From: Nymphaea colorata
Lineage: Eukaryota; Streptophyta; Magnoliopsida; Nymphaeales; Nymphaeaceae
Reading direction: 5' to 3'
NCBI RefSeq assembly: GCF_008831285.2
Contig: NC_045145.1
Span: 4,132,723-4,196,722, forward strand
DNA: 64,000 nucleotides
The first letter of the stretch is position 1. Every line of letters begins with the position of its first letter. The position numbers and the translations under genes are program-made. Shown in pieces: positions 1-11,476 of this stretch. Under the pieces are notes generated by a model. The model made no database searches, had not been told where the DNA came from, and worked only from the letters and a program-made list of their open reading frames with translations.

Positions 1-275
1 AACATAATCAAATCCAGACCACAGTATTATACATTAAAATTGACTTTGAAATATATTGATATTAGATGCAGAATATTTACTGAAACTAAATCCAAACTCA
101 ATTTGGTATTTGTTTAAAACCAAATCTGAGTCCGAATTTCATTTAATGTCATTCCTTAAATTCTAGTATAGTCTAATTTCTTAATCAGACGTTAAGCCTT
201 TTCCATATCCGAATTTTTGCAGCAATCCGGTCAGATTTCAAGCCTATATCAGATTTGTCGACATCCCTAATTACT
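1..275. repeat. Dispersed AT-rich repeat (fragment at window edge)
   Basis: This stretch is low-complexity in style, with many variants of words such as 'aaatccgaa' and 'tatcagat', and it ends in 'gacatcccta'. Similar text ending in 'gatatccct' or 'gatatccccacc' occurs at about 42,960-43,095, 59,340-59,470 and 50,630-51,010. I read it as one non-autonomous transposon family of the kind common in plants. The left end lies outside the window, so no terminal repeats can be paired. Confidence 0.4.
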
Positions 276-1184
276 TTAGCTAATCCAATTACTTTAGCTA
301 ATCCAAATACATTATTTTACCTCCATTAATAGCCCATACCTCCATTGTACATTATGGTTTGGCAACTCCGACCCGTCTAGAAAACTTGCAGTTGAGTTTA
401 TATCTTGTAATGTAATGTTCGTTTGTAAAGAAATTTCTGTACAAATAACATACCACGAGTATTTTTTCTGTTTAATATGTAAGATTAGTATCAAAAGATT
501 ATGAAAAATATTTTTCAAAGAAATAGGATGTACATTTCTAGAACATTTAATTTCCAATATCTATCTTTGTTTTTTCTTCAATTTTTTTGACATTATAGCT
601 TCTCTGCATGCATAGACAAGCTGTTTTCCTCTCCCGAATTAACGATACATTATGGAGACTAAGTGGACCGGGTCTTGTCCTCCTCCCTCTTCCCCCCTCT
701 CCTATCTCTCTCTCTCTCTCTCTCTCTCTCTTAGACTTTTTTTTTTTTGAATTTTAGTTAATGTTCCTGGATGACATAAACAACTCACCGAGTCCATGTC
801 TGGAAAAAAAAAACAAGCAGTGTGGCAACCAAGAAAAGCACATAAACACTAGAAACAACTTGGAAAACAAACAAAAACTCAGAATTAACAAGAACATTTA
901 GAAACTTATCATCAGTGCTAACATATGAAAATGTAAACTGCAAGCACTTGTTTGAAAATTTTCCAACGGCGCAAAAAGTAGAAGTGAGTAAAGTTATGCA
1001 AGACAATGGTTTAAATAAAAACTTCTGATAAACCCATTAGATCAATATTTTGCATTCAGATCAAGAAACCAGGCTAATCACAACACAATGTAAAAGACTG
1101 ATAAATTGATAATAAATGAATGCTTAAAGACTACAAAAAAACAAGGAGTAATATAAATCTAAGTTAAAACACACACTGAGGTAG

Positions 1185-1280
1185 GTTCGTAGAACACTGC
1201 ATTCCAGTGTTTTATGAATATGAGGCAGATTCATAAAAACACTCACATAGCATTCCTCTTGCCAAACACTACCTCAGCGG
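1185..1280. mobile_element. Small inverted-repeat (MITE-like) sequence
   Basis: The left part reads 'gaacactgcattccagtgtt' followed by a 'tttatgaat' word. The right part, reverse-complemented, begins 'gtagtgtttggcaagagg' and carries matching 'tttatgaat' text. The 'gtgttTGGCA' edge resembles the element at 2,568-2,732 and those near 48.3, 61.4 and 63.4 kb. No target duplication could be settled. Confidence 0.35.
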
Positions 1281-2567
1281 TCATAGTAGCTATGACATTG
1301 GCAAGTTATGAATCTGCAGTAAGAAACCAGAATGAAAATTACAAACCAACCAAATGATCAAGAAGAAACCACCGTTGAAATGTAAACGCTTCTTGGATTA
1401 TTTACATAAGGATTAAGGACCGTCTGCAACACCGGAATAAGATTGAAGGGCATACTTTTCACCTGCAGCGGGCTATGGAGAAAGTTTTGCCTATCGTCTA
1501 GTTGCATGTGCATCAGTGGGTTAGATTTATCCAATTTGAATCTGAGTTTGATTGCTTTGGTTTCATAAAGAGAACAAGATCGATTGATAATTACAGTTCA
1601 GGCTTTGGGCGCAGTGTGGCATCTGAAGTTGTGTCCAAACCTGTAAAAGCAAAAGCATTTGTAGTCCAAGTAAAACTCGGAACTAACATATCTATAAGAT
1701 TTCGTTTTGGAAAGTATGCTCATGCTTAAGATCTTGTTACATCACATACGAGCATCTGAAAGCTCAATACAACAGATTCGTGTATATGATATCTAATTGC
1801 ATCCAACCTGGTTATGCCTAGTCCTGTTCAAAGTTCAACCTGACAACTCAATATGGCCACTCAAGTCAGCCCAATCCTAACCTGGATATATGAATTTTCT
1901 CATTCCTGTTCCACTCATACTTGTTCCAGACCACGATAAAAGCCTGTTCATTGTGCACGGCATTTGTCAGGCTCTTCCAAGCATATCGAGAGTGGATTTT
2001 GTGGCAATGGCAGGTGGCTCATAGGAATCTTAATCGACCAAGAGCTATGTGTCAATATTATGCTTATGGTATGCTCCTGTCAAAGTCTCCTAGGAAACGC
2101 CTCTTTCTTATCTTTAAGAAATGTCGGTAGCCAGAAAAGCCTTTGCTTGCAATAGTTAAAAAACTGCTTCTCCAATGGAGGCCATAGAGCTCTGCATATC
2201 CTTCCCAGTTTAAACAAATGCAATTGCTTGATATTGGCAAGTACTACCCAAATAGGATCAGAAACTTTGGAAAATGAACTGCAGAATGCCTATATGAAAA
2301 GCAGGACATGGTTTCTGTTAATGCAAACATTCAGATTGGAGATATCAAAAAGCAAAAAAAAAATACACGGCACTTTCAAAAATGAGCTTAATCTCATAAC
2401 AGCACTCATCCACAAAAGAGCTGAACATGACATGGTCTGCACGTGCACATTGAGGTTTCAAAAGACCCTGTAGGTGATAACTGATAAGCATTTTGGAGAT
2501 TTGTCAGCATTACTTGTAAACTCTAATATCAAATGGATGCAATTTGGATCCTTAATGTGAGCCATTT

Positions 2568-2732
2568 GGGGGCTGTTTGGCAACAGTTGCACAATGTTAC
2601 TGTCCCATGAATCTACATCAAAAAACAAGGCAGGTTCAGGGAATACTGGTACAGAATTCCATAAATCTGTCTCATTCTTTGTGGCAGATTTATGGGACAG
2701 AAACAATATGTTACTGCTGCCAAACAGCCCCC
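2568..2732. mobile_element. Foldback MITE with GGGGGCTGTTTGGCA ends
   Basis: The first bases read GGGGGCTGTTTGGCAACAG. The reverse complement of the right end reads GGGGGCTGTTTGGCAGCAG, and the match continues inward through 'aatgttactgtcccat' versus 'tattgtttctgtcccat' for about 60 bases each side. The whole 165-bp unit is therefore nearly one hairpin. The symmetry explains why both strands show overlapping open frames here, and neither is a gene. The superfamily is uncertain (hAT-like or PIF-like), because the flanks show no clean target duplication. Confidence 0.7.
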
Positions 2733-3177
2733 TAGGTACATATTTTTGCAGGTGTTCATGTGTTTTCCTGTTCCAGCAGGTTTGGTCATTGCAGTACATT
2801 GCCAGAATCCAACAAACGACAATGCAATAGATGAATAAATCACACAAAGCAAAATCAATTTGGTCCGAAAAGTTGAGTTACAAGGAATATGGAGAAAAGA
2901 TTGTGAAACAGAGTAACTCCAATCACCTGACAGATTTACTGGAAAACTGTCCTTTATCATTAAGAACTAGAAAAATAACTAGCCTCAAATGGATACAGCT
3001 ACAATAGTGAATAAGCACCAACAAGGAAGCAAACCTTGTAAAGTACGACATAGCATGATGCTCTAGACAGCTGAATGAAATTTCCAATTCTCAATCCAAA
3101 TGAAATGATTGATATCCTCATCCGCTGTTATTGAAATGCTCAAGTCGAAAGGTTACATATGCAACACAATTAAATCA

Positions 3178-4644
3178 TCAGATCTTAAGTTTCGCCAATT
3201 TGAACCACTCTGTATGGAATGAACCTTCAACATCGATCCTCTCGTATGTATGAGCACCAAAATAGTCACGCTGGGCCTGAACAAGGTTTGCAGATAGCCT
3301 TTCCCTCCTGTAAGAATCAAAATAAGCCAAACTTGCACACATGCCCGGGGTGGTAATACCCGAGTTGATTGCAAGAGAGACAACACGTCGCCAAGCAGAT
3401 TGTCGGTCTACAATTTCCTTTGCAAACTCAGGATCAATAAGAAGACTAGCAAGTTCTGGGTTCCTGTCATAGGCCTTCTTGATGCGGTCCAAAAATACTG
3501 CACGAATAATGCAACCACCCTTCCAAATTCTAGCAAGCTCACCTAATTTGAGATCCCAACCCTTCTCAATGCTCTTTGCACGAATCAGATTCATTCCTTG
3601 GGCATAACTGCAAATCTTTGAAGCATAAAGAGCCTGTCTCACATCGTCAATCAGTTGTTTCTTGTCCACAACCTGATCACATAGACCATCACCAAGGCCA
3701 CCATCCTTGAAAACCTTTGCTGCATTTACTCTTTCATCCTTCAACCCACTAAGAAACCTAGAATCTAAAGAAGAAGCAATGGTGGGTGCTGCAACAGACA
3801 ATTCAGCAGCCTGCTGTACTGTCCATTTTCCAGTGCCCTTCATTCCAGTCTTATCTAACACCTTATCTACCAAATAACCTTCCCCCTTATCATCCTTGAT
3901 GCTGAAAATATCAGCAGTTATCTCAATCAAGAAACTAAGAAGCTCCCCCTTGTTCCACTCGGCAAAGACCTCGTGCAATTCTTCGTTAGAGAGCTTGCCA
4001 ACGGTTTTTAGAACATCATATGCTTCAGCAATCAGCTGCATGTCACCATACTCAATGCCATTGTGTACCATCTTAACGAAGTTTCCTGATCCACCTTTGC
4101 CAATATAGGTGACACACGGTCCACTGTCAGGGACCTGAGCAGCAACCTTTAGGAGGATATCTTCAATGTTCTTGTAGGCCTCAAAGGAACCTCCAGGCAT
4201 GAGAGATGGGCCGTGGCGTGCGCCCTCTTCTCCACCTGAGACACCCATACCAAGATACAGGAGACCCAAGTCGTTCATGGCTTTCTCCCTTCTCTCAGTG
4301 TTCTCATACCACTCATTGCCACCATCAATAATGCAATCGCCTTTCTCCATGTGAACAGAGAGGGTTTGGATGGTCTGATCGACCGGAGCGCCAGCCTTAA
4401 CAAGCATGATAATGACTCTGGGTTTCTGGATGGAGAGGACAAAGGATTTGGGGTCATGGAAGCCTCTTAGAGGAAGGTTTCCTTCCTGTTTGGCCCTCTC
4501 AACAGTCTCGTCAACCTTGGAGGTAGTTCTGTTGTATACAGAGATGGGAAATCCTTTCTCGGCAATGTTGAGGGCAAGGTTCTGTCCCATAACAGCAAGG
4601 CCTGCAAGGCCAATTCTTGAAAGGGAGTCAGTAGCCATGTCCAA
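3178..4644 (-). CDS. PGD: 6-phosphogluconate dehydrogenase, decarboxylating
   Basis: This gene encodes the third enzyme of the oxidative pentose phosphate pathway: 6-phosphogluconate + NADP+ gives ribulose 5-phosphate + CO2 + NADPH. The 488-residue frame is one exon, the usual length and structure for the plant cytosolic/peroxisomal type. The Rossmann nucleotide motif GLAGLAVMGQN lies at residues 12-22. The active-site stretch GGSGNFVKMVHNGIEYGDM has Lys191, His194, Asn195 and Glu198, equivalent to the catalytic Lys, His, Asn and Glu of animal 6PGDH. The family signature LDKTGMKGTGKW follows. There is no transit peptide, since the Rossmann fold starts almost at once. Two near-adjacent Met codons (residues 1 and 3) could serve as start. 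The protein ends in Leu-Lys-Ile, which resembles the Ser-Lys-Ile peroxisomal tail of some plant isoforms but is weak at the -3 position. No frame breaks are visible. Confidence 0.97.
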   Translation of the reverse strand: MDMATDSLSRIGLAGLAVMGQNLALNIAEKGFPISVYNRTTSKVDETVERAKQEGNLPLRGFHDPKSFVLSIQKPRVIIMLVKAGAPVDQTIQTLSVHMEKGDCIIDGGNEWYENTERREKAMNDLGLLYLGMGVSGGEEGARHGPSLMPGGSFEAYKNIEDILLKVAAQVPDSGPCVTYIGKGGSGNFVKMVHNGIEYGDMQLIAEAYDVLKTVGKLSNEELHEVFAEWNKGELLSFLIEITADIFSIKDDKGEGYLVDKVLDKTGMKGTGKWTVQQAAELSVAAPTIASSLDSRFLSGLKDERVNAAKVFKDGGLGDGLCDQVVDKKQLIDDVRQALYASKICSYAQGMNLIRAKSIEKGWDLKLGELARIWKGGCIIRAVFLDRIKKAYDRNPELASLLIDPEFAKEIVDRQSAWRRVVSLAINSGITTPGMCASLAYFDSYRRERLSANLVQAQRDYFGAHTYERIDVEGSFHTEWFKLAKLKI

Positions 4645-4686
4645 TAACCCTCTTCTGATCTTCCTCTTTTCTCCAAAGTATGACGG

Positions 4687-5215
4687 CTAAAAAAGGACAG
4701 GAAATAGAAATAACAGCAGATTATTGGACAGTTGAGATATGACAAGTTGAGATCTTGAATCAATAGCAACAAGAAAAGTTCAGCAAATAGAAAACCAAGT
4801 CCGCGACCTAGAAACAGATGCAGAAATCAGATCCTGAGCAAAAAAAATCAGGATCAAAGATTTTATGACTTCAGTTGCTCAAACGAAGAGATGAACGTCT
4901 TTAGTTTAAAAATTATAAACGAACCCAGCATTGTGATTTAAAGACTTTTTCGCACAATCCAAAAGATTTTTCCTTACGCTGCAATATACAAGACAAGATC
5001 TCAAAATATGTAAGAACCAAGGAAACCAAATTTGAGATCTTGTGGTCAAAGAGCATAACCATGTTATGGAACTGAACCATCATGCAAAACCAACATCACA
5101 GATCCCATTTTTCAAAAAATGGATAATCTGCGGAATACTACCACACAGATAGAAGAGATGAATCAGCAGAAGCACATGGAAGCTCGCAACATCATAAAAG
5201 AAGGTACCAACGAAC
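4687..5215 (-). other. Predicted 5'UTR intron of the 6PGDH gene
   Basis: On the minus strand a pyrimidine-rich leader ends in GGAGCCGCAG followed by GTTCGT, a usable donor at 5,215. Upstream of the start codon the text CTGTCCTTTTTTAG at 4,687 is a usable acceptor, leaving about 42 bases of leader before the ATG. An intron in the leader with an uninterrupted coding exon is the usual organisation of this gene type in plants. The boundaries are inferred from splice consensus only. Confidence 0.55.
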
Positions 5216-5345
5216 CTGCGGCTCCGCTGATGACAGGAATCTGGATCGGAAGGAAGAGAGAAGCCAAAGGAGAAGACGAAGATATCCAGGGACAAAGTTT
5301 TTCCCTCGATAATGGAAATGGGTAGGTGAATGAAGCAGATATAAA
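5216..5345 (-). promoter_or_regulatory. 6PGDH leader and core promoter
   Basis: Read on the minus strand, the stretch just upstream of the donor is rich in CTTC and CTCT words, as in plant leaders and Y-patches. A TATA-like word, GTTTATATCTG, lies at about 5,335-5,345. This would place transcription start near 5,300-5,315. This is inference from position and composition. Confidence 0.35.
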
Positions 5346-6274
5346 CATTAAACAGGCCAACGGCACGATGTGGTGGCCTTACCTAATTGACCACCTAACC
5401 ATTTCGGCTCAACTTCGCCTCGTCGTGGCGTGAAATTTTGGAGAAAAAGGGAGCGGGAACAGAACCGTGTAATTGAATGTTTTAATATTTTATATTTTAA
5501 TGTGTCAGGAAACCTTAGCGACGACTTACTAAGAGTTTTTAACAGTGTCATCAACAACATATAAACTTTTAAAGGTGCCATCAACATGAAGAGTATCCAA
5601 AAAAAGTTATCAAAAATACACCAAAAGTTTTTAAGGAAGTCAATTGCTAATTTCATATATCGATAATATATATATATATATATTGAAAAACGTGTACAAA
5701 TATTTTTTTTCGCTGATTCAATTACAATACTAAGACGATGTTTGAATGAAACTGTGAACATTAAGAGGGTATGGGGATGACATTGTAAAAACTTGGTTTT
5801 ATAAAAACTAAGCTTTTAATGTGTTTTTAGAAATTACTTTTCATGTTTAAAGAAAACATAGTTTCTTAAGAATAACTTGTGAGGAACCAAGTTATTCATT
5901 CCCCTAAAAATCAGGCTTTGCAAAAATTGGGTTTTGCCCTAACCGAGTTTTCACGTGATCCAAATTAAACTTAGTTTTGAAAACAAAAAACAGAAAACAG
6001 GTTTTGCCTCCACAACTTGGATTTGAAATGCTATACAAAACTCCACCCAAGTGTATTTGGTGAGTAAAACTTGTGTAATCTAAGACACCCCATTAATATT
6101 TCAAGCATCTTCACGAGTGTCTTAAGAGCGAGTGTTTTATGTGTTACAAGTAAGAGTGGGCGATGGGCCAAGTACCCCATAGCAGTTGCAGAGCTAAAAA
6201 ATTTTTTATGGGAAAAACCGGCTTAAAGTTTGTAAATTTTACAAAAGTTCAAATATTATTTTTTTAAATTATAT

Positions 6275-6280
<6 letters not shown>

Positions 6281-6335
<55 letters not shown>
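6281..6335. repeat. (TA)n microsatellite
   Basis: This is an almost pure TA run of about 55 bases. It generates an artificial Ile-Tyr repeat frame and is not coding. Confidence 0.95.
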
Positions 6336-6337
<2 letters not shown>

Positions 6338-8095
6338 CGAACAGACCATCACAATGGGCAGGTGGCCATGGAGGCAGGGGATAATGCTCTCCCTTCTTCC
6401 CCGAACATGCACTGCTCCATTTTGATGGAGATGAAATAAATATAAATATTTCAGAAAATTTAAATGTTGCAAGCTGCTTTATTCAAATCGTATTACATTC
6501 GATTTTGCAGTTTTGAATGTCGCCATCATCTCGTGCTGAAGTTCTGGCGTCTGATTTTGCCCTGCTTGTCATGGGATTCCTAAATTCAGTTACTAACTCA
6601 ATTTACCATTTTTTTACAATTTTAACTGCCAGGTTTTTTCTCAAGTAACATATTTGCTTAATTTATGGTGGTATTTCGTATTTTCCGTTGCCAAGCAAAA
6701 TTCTAACTTATAGAAATTGCTTGACCAAGCCCAAGGAGTTGTGTTGCGGCGCAATTTCTACATTCGGAAAATATAATATTAAATTTTTCAGTTTTTTTAA
6801 AAATCAACTTTTTGTTTTATTTCATTTTAAATTTAAGTTACTTTCAACTTGGCGTTAAAAAGGAAAAAAAAAAATTAAAAATTGAAGACTCATTAGGCTT
6901 CCCTTTAATATTTGAAAAACAAAAAAAACAAAAAACTATCTCATTGTATAATGAATACCAGCAGACAGTAAGGCCGTGTTTGCTGGGATCGATCTGAGGT
7001 CCGAATCCGAATATTCCTTCCCCGATACTTGAGAAATCCAACTGTCTCAATAGTAGAATATATAAAAAATGGACTTCGAATTCCCTTCAGTTATGCCAAC
7101 CGGCAGATGCCCTTATGGATGGGCAAGCCAACCGAGCTCAAGGTCGACTCTAATCACATATAGCGCGGCTCGAAGTCAGTTGTATCTTAACTCGAGGTTT
7201 ATGAGGTGAGTTCAAGTTCGAATAGCTTAAGCACATGTCCTTTAATATATATTTTATGCTGCCATTTTAAGTTTTTAAAATTACAAAAATAAGTATTAGA
7301 GTTAAACAAGCCTAAATCGAGCTTAATCGAGTCAAGTTCATCCAACCCAAAACTCGGCTCTTTTAGTCTTTTACAAACTCGAATTATCAGTTAAGTTTGA
7401 ACTCGGCTGGTTTAACTTACGAGTTGAGCTTAACTGCATGAGTTCAAGCCCGACTCAACTCATTGAACATTCCTAGATGCTCCAAACAAAAACAATTCAA
7501 AGTGGATCCAAAATAGACAAAATTTGCAAAACCCTTTTTTGATCTGGCCTGTTTCTCGAGAATGTGATTCAAATTTTATTTTCAGGAAAACAAAAAAAAA
7601 ATAACACACACATATATATATATTAACAAGTTGCCGGTGAAACTCCAGAAGTGGTTTCAAAGTGAAAAGGAATGGCATCTATAAAGCAAGAAGTGTTAAA
7701 AGAAAGCAAGTGAAACCTCGAAATAACAACAATAAATGTTAATTGGTTTGCAGATGTAGGAAAAAGAAAAACCTGAATCAAATCGGTGATACTATCTTCG
7801 GCTGACTCAGTGGTTCAGCTGAATTGGTTGTCAGCCAACAAGAAATATTACTATTTTTTACGGGAAAAAACTGGATAAATTCGTAAAAGTATGCAAGGAA
7901 TAATTAAAAACAAAATCATTTCAAATTTTTAAAAATTGAAATAATGAGCATCGTGGGCAAGGGCACACCCATGTATCAGCTGGTGGTTAATCTAATAAAT
8001 TTTCTATTGATTCGATTTGAATCCACCGGTTCTAATTCATCTAGACTCTAAGAGTCGAAGTCCATGCATTCGTATTCAAGGGAATTGCATAAGCC

Positions 8096-8500
8096 TGGGC
8101 AACGGGCCGGGACACCGCCGGGTACCCGTTACCCGGCCCGTTACGGGCCTGGGCCCAGGCCTTGAAATAATGATTTCTAGGTTGAGGTTAACGGGCTCAG
8201 CCCGGCCCGGTAATTAACGAGTCGGGCTCGGGCCTGCCGTTGTGATCGTCGGCTGCCCGAAAAGCCCAACATCATTATTTTTTTTTTCAAAAAACTGAAT
8301 GTTGAGGTAGCCGAGCGACGTGCATTGCCCGAGGTCTGCCAGAACATGACCATTCCCCTATATCTCTCCACCCCTGTCATCTGAAAACCACTACAACGTA
8401 AGCCTCCGTTTCTATGGGTCGCCGGTGCCAAGCTCACTTGTCTCTCTCCCCATGTTCTTCAACTCCTTTAACCCGAAAAAGCCCGGCCCGGCCCGTTAAG
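8096..8500. mobile_element. GC-rich foldback element (GGCCCG-type)
   Basis: The left side is dense in 'aacgggccggg', 'cccggcccgttacgggcc' and 'agcccggcccgg'. The right side near 8,480-8,500 carries 'gcccggcccggcccgtt', the inverse of the left 'aacgggccggg'. The composition contrasts sharply with the AT-rich flanks. I interpret it as a non-autonomous transposon. The frames in both directions across it are compositional artefacts. Confidence 0.45.
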
Positions 8501-9743
8501 CTGAGCTAAGCTAAGCTGAGCCGTCTCAAATTCGGCATGAGTTTCATTAGGCACAAGTCAAGGCGAGTCAAACTCGAGCTGATTAACCAAAGCTCGGGTC
8601 AAACTAGGCTCACTTAAGTCGAGTAAGATTTGGCTTGAGCTTAGTCGAGCCATGAACTGACCCTTGCCAGCCATAACGTAGAAACTTTGTTTTTGACATA
8701 AAATTGTGAAACATCTTCTACATATTCATACTCTTTGTCACAGATTCGATCAATTTTAACCGAGCAGAACCTGCCTACTTCATGCTCTACTCGTTTACTT
8801 GAGCAAGTTCACTTTTAATTAACTTGAACTCGACTTGTTTGCTAAACCAGGTGAGCTTGAGTCAAGTTTATGCAATTCAAGCTCGAGTAGAACCCTTTAG
8901 AACATGGGGACTCATGTGAAATGCACCATTACCCAAGAAAATTCACATTGTGGAAAAGGCAAGCAGGAGAGTTGCTGCAATTGTTTCTTTGGTTCTAAAC
9001 TTGCCTTTATATCCCATAGTCAATTCTTGTAAGCTTGTCTCTTTTTTCTTGGTTTATATTTTAAAAAACATAAACACAACTCAATTTCAGAAAAAATGAT
9101 AGAATGTAAATTACCAAGAAAACCAAATTAGTCAAACTGTCAGCAGTTTGGCAAAAAATTGTAAGGCACTATGTATGAACAGAAAAACAAAATAAAAATA
9201 TCACAGGGAAAAAAAAATGGACGAACAATTTTTCATAGTAGATCATCATAGAGCACACAAAAAAGACATGGTTGTACGACCATAAATTGATTCACCAGAA
9301 AAAAATTGAATGACTATTCTACGGAGATTTCCTCCCTCTTGATATTGCTACAAAATCAGATGACCTTCTTCCGCGACTGCAACACACAAGACGAGAGATG
9401 AAAGAAAAAGAGGAAACGAGACGAGAAAGAGGGAGAGGACACAAGACATCAGATACAAGAGAGAGGAGATGAGAGAGAAAAGGGATGGGAGGGAAAATTC
9501 CTTCCCTGCATCAAACAGTAACATAGCTAAAAACGAGTTCAGTGGAAGACGATTGTTGTAGTGAGCCGTGGCTATTACTGTTGCTAGTGCTTCTCGTTCA
9601 AAAGAACTGTGGCTGATGGGTTGGAAGGTCGTCGCCTTAGCTGAAAATCAATAGCCACGAAAGCTATTGCCAAGGCTGCCGAATTAAATTACCACAGGAA
9701 TGAAAAGTCGCTGAAAAATACTTTCAGTCACAACTTTGAGTCT

Positions 9744-9771
9744 ACTAGCCATGGTCTAAACCATGGCTAGT
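9744..9771. repeat. Perfect 12-bp palindrome with 4-base loop
   Basis: The sequence ACTAGCCATGGT, CTAA, ACCATGGCTAGT is a perfect inverted repeat. Its role is unknown. It may be the edge or centre of a small foldback element. Confidence 0.8.
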
Positions 9772-11076
9772 GACCATCTGTTGTACCGGGATCTTATGTC
9801 GCTAGGCATGTCTGCTGACTACGTTAGCCAACCCAACGTAATGCAGTTTCTAAGGGACCTGAAAACAAACGCTAATTTGTATCACTTAGCAACTAAGGTA
9901 CGACAGTGGAAGCGAGAGGTCTTTCTGGACTTTGGAAATGAATGAAGACAGGTTCTTTATTAAAAGAATGAAGCTAACTTTAAGAGCTTGCAAGCTTCAC
10001 AAGAAGATGACTAAGGACAATGCTGTTTCAAATCACAGAATGAACATCGGTCTAGGAGTTTGTAGGCTCAATACAAGAATACACATAAGAGAATTTAACC
10101 AAGAAATTAACTTGGTATCAGATTGTATGCAATTAACTACGAAAGCAATGTTTGGTTTGGAGTTTTACACTGTCCGGGAGGTCATGGTAGGTAAAACAGG
10201 CGATCAAACCTCAAGAGTAGCTTCTCCGCCATAGAGAAGATAGAAGAAGACATGAAGAAAGCAATCCTCATGTGCATTGGTTCAGGGTTGCACTTAGCTC
10301 CAGTTTAGCACGACCAACTATATAGATCTCACCTTAATTTGAACTGTATCAAAAAAAGGTCGATAAAGTGCATGCATACATTTTGTTTGTGAGACTACAA
10401 GAGACGAGGTTTATACTGGTGCCAAGTTTCCATGGTCAAGTAAAACTCTCAACGAAAGATTGACAATTTCCTTGGGAATTAACAAAACATGCTCAACGTT
10501 GCATCCTTGAAAATCTGAAGTGAAAAATAAACTCACAGAATAATAAAAAGGAGGTAGTTCATAAAAAAGAAAAAAGCATGTCAATCTGTGATTATTCAAG
10601 ATCTCATGTGTTTGATGCTCACAATAAGATTTTCTGAAAGCAGTAAGCACCATCATCACTTTGACACATTTGTTCCTGGTTAATTTTTTCAGGTATGCAA
10701 TTACAGAACACATCAAGCCTTGAGAAATTGACCTGTGACAGATACTTATCAAGAAGAGTCACCAATTCACCATGGGTTTATCCTTGTCAGCTATGATGCC
10801 AAGAAACAGGAACTCCAGCCAAACCTTGTATTGTCTTTACAAATTTTATCAGATCTGTTACCTTATGAATCACGTGCTATAATAGTTTGTTTTGGATTCA
10901 GAACATCGGAAACCATTTATGCTTATATGGTTTCCACAGTGCGGGTACCAACATTCAACACAGTATAACACTATATAATTTGGCAAACACACTTCAAAAT
11001 TGAATATTTTACCAATCATATTTTATCCATTAAAGAATTACTTTTCATAATGCATTTTTGCCTTAATGAAAAGGAG
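9772..11076. other. Spacer with possible exon remnants left of the copia element
   Basis: Nothing was recognised by family. The interval 10,411-10,790 on the minus strand has two long open frames and good splice-like signals, described separately. The remainder has no supported feature. Confidence 0.4.
10411..10790 (-). other. Coding-like stretch, unrecognised (possible terminal exons)
   Basis: On the minus strand two frames stay open over about 110 bases at 10,640-10,750. One reads GELVTLLDKYLSQVNFSRLD and onward. The other is the frame of the downstream stretch. A donor-like TTATT|GTGAGC lies near 10,625 and an acceptor-like TTTTTCACTTCAG near 10,520. After the acceptor, about 35 codons continue with NVEHVLLIPKEIVNLSLRVLL to a stop at 10,411. 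This could be the 3' end of a gene or an old remnant. I do not recognise the family. Confidence 0.25.
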
Positions 11077-11081
11077 GCAAC
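11077..11081. repeat. 5-bp target-site duplication (left) of copia element
   Basis: GCAAC immediately precedes the 5' LTR and is repeated exactly at 16,420-16,424 after the 3' LTR. A 5-bp duplication is typical of Ty1/copia integration. Confidence 0.9.
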
Positions 11082-11458
11082 TGTTAAGAAATAAGATCTC
11101 ATAGTGACATTGTAACTAGGTTTTTAGCTTAGGTATTTTACATTTTATTTTCTTTTACATTTTATTTTTTTCTTTTATTTTACATTTTATTTTCTTTTTA
11201 TTTTATTTTCTTTTCTTTTTGCCCTCCTCAATCTAGCCGTTGGAGGTTTTGGAACTCCCAATGGCTAGAACCACTCTTTCTTTTAGCCTTTTCTTCTTTC
11301 TTGTCTCTTGTATATATATTTTAGCAATCTCTTCTATTAGGTACATTGTTTTACACAGCCATTGAGTATTCATTCAATAAGATTAATATCTTTTCAAGTG
11401 ACCTTAGTGCCTTTTTCTATCATGTTCTTTTTTAGTGACCATTATAGTCACATTTATA
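11082..11458 (+). repeat. 5' LTR of copia element
   Basis: The LTR is 377 bp. It starts TGTTAAGAAATAAGATCTC and ends GTCACATTTATA. It contains a T-rich pyrimidine tract, 'agccgttggagg' and a TATA-like 'gtatatatatttta' about 150 bases before its end, consistent with a U3 promoter. Confidence 0.93.
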
Positions 11459-11476
11459 TGATATCAGAGCCATTGG
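11459..11476 (+). promoter_or_regulatory. Primer binding site (initiator tRNA-Met type)
   Basis: The text directly after the 5' LTR reads TGATATCAGAGCCATTGG. It matches the usual plant copia primer site TGGTATCAGAGC with one substitution. Confidence 0.85.

Larger units (their letters stand above)
276..3177. other. Intergenic spacer downstream of 6PGDH
   Basis: I see no convincing gene here. The stretch holds a (TC)n tract at about 704-731, an inverted-repeat element at about 1,185-1,280, a palindromic element at 2,568-2,732, and the 3' flank of the minus-strand 6PGDH gene just below 3,178. Short open frames in both directions have no recognisable domains. Confidence 0.5.
5350..9740. other. 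Repeat-rich intergenic spacer
   Basis: No gene is recognised. The stretch holds a (TA)n at about 5,667-5,685, a longer one at 6,281-6,335, a GAGCTCGA-like word-rich stretch at about 7,120-7,470, a GC-rich foldback at about 8,096-8,500, further 'gagctcgag' text at about 8,500-8,900, and an A/G-rich tract near 9,390-9,490. The rest is AT-rich with stop codons in all frames. Confidence 0.5.

Noticed and set aside
2458-2960. Overlapping open frames of 78-129 codons on both strands
   Set aside because: They lie across the palindromic MITE at 2,568-2,732. Symmetric sequence keeps frames open on both strands, and no domain is recognisable.
8017-8437. GC-rich open frames on both strands
   Set aside because: They are produced by GGCCCG-repeat composition of a transposon-like element. 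No domain is present.
9763-10234. Two consecutive plus-strand frames of 60 and 100 codons
   Set aside because: There are no domains, no consistent splice sites, and the first overlaps the palindrome at 9,744-9,771. Support is insufficient for a gene.
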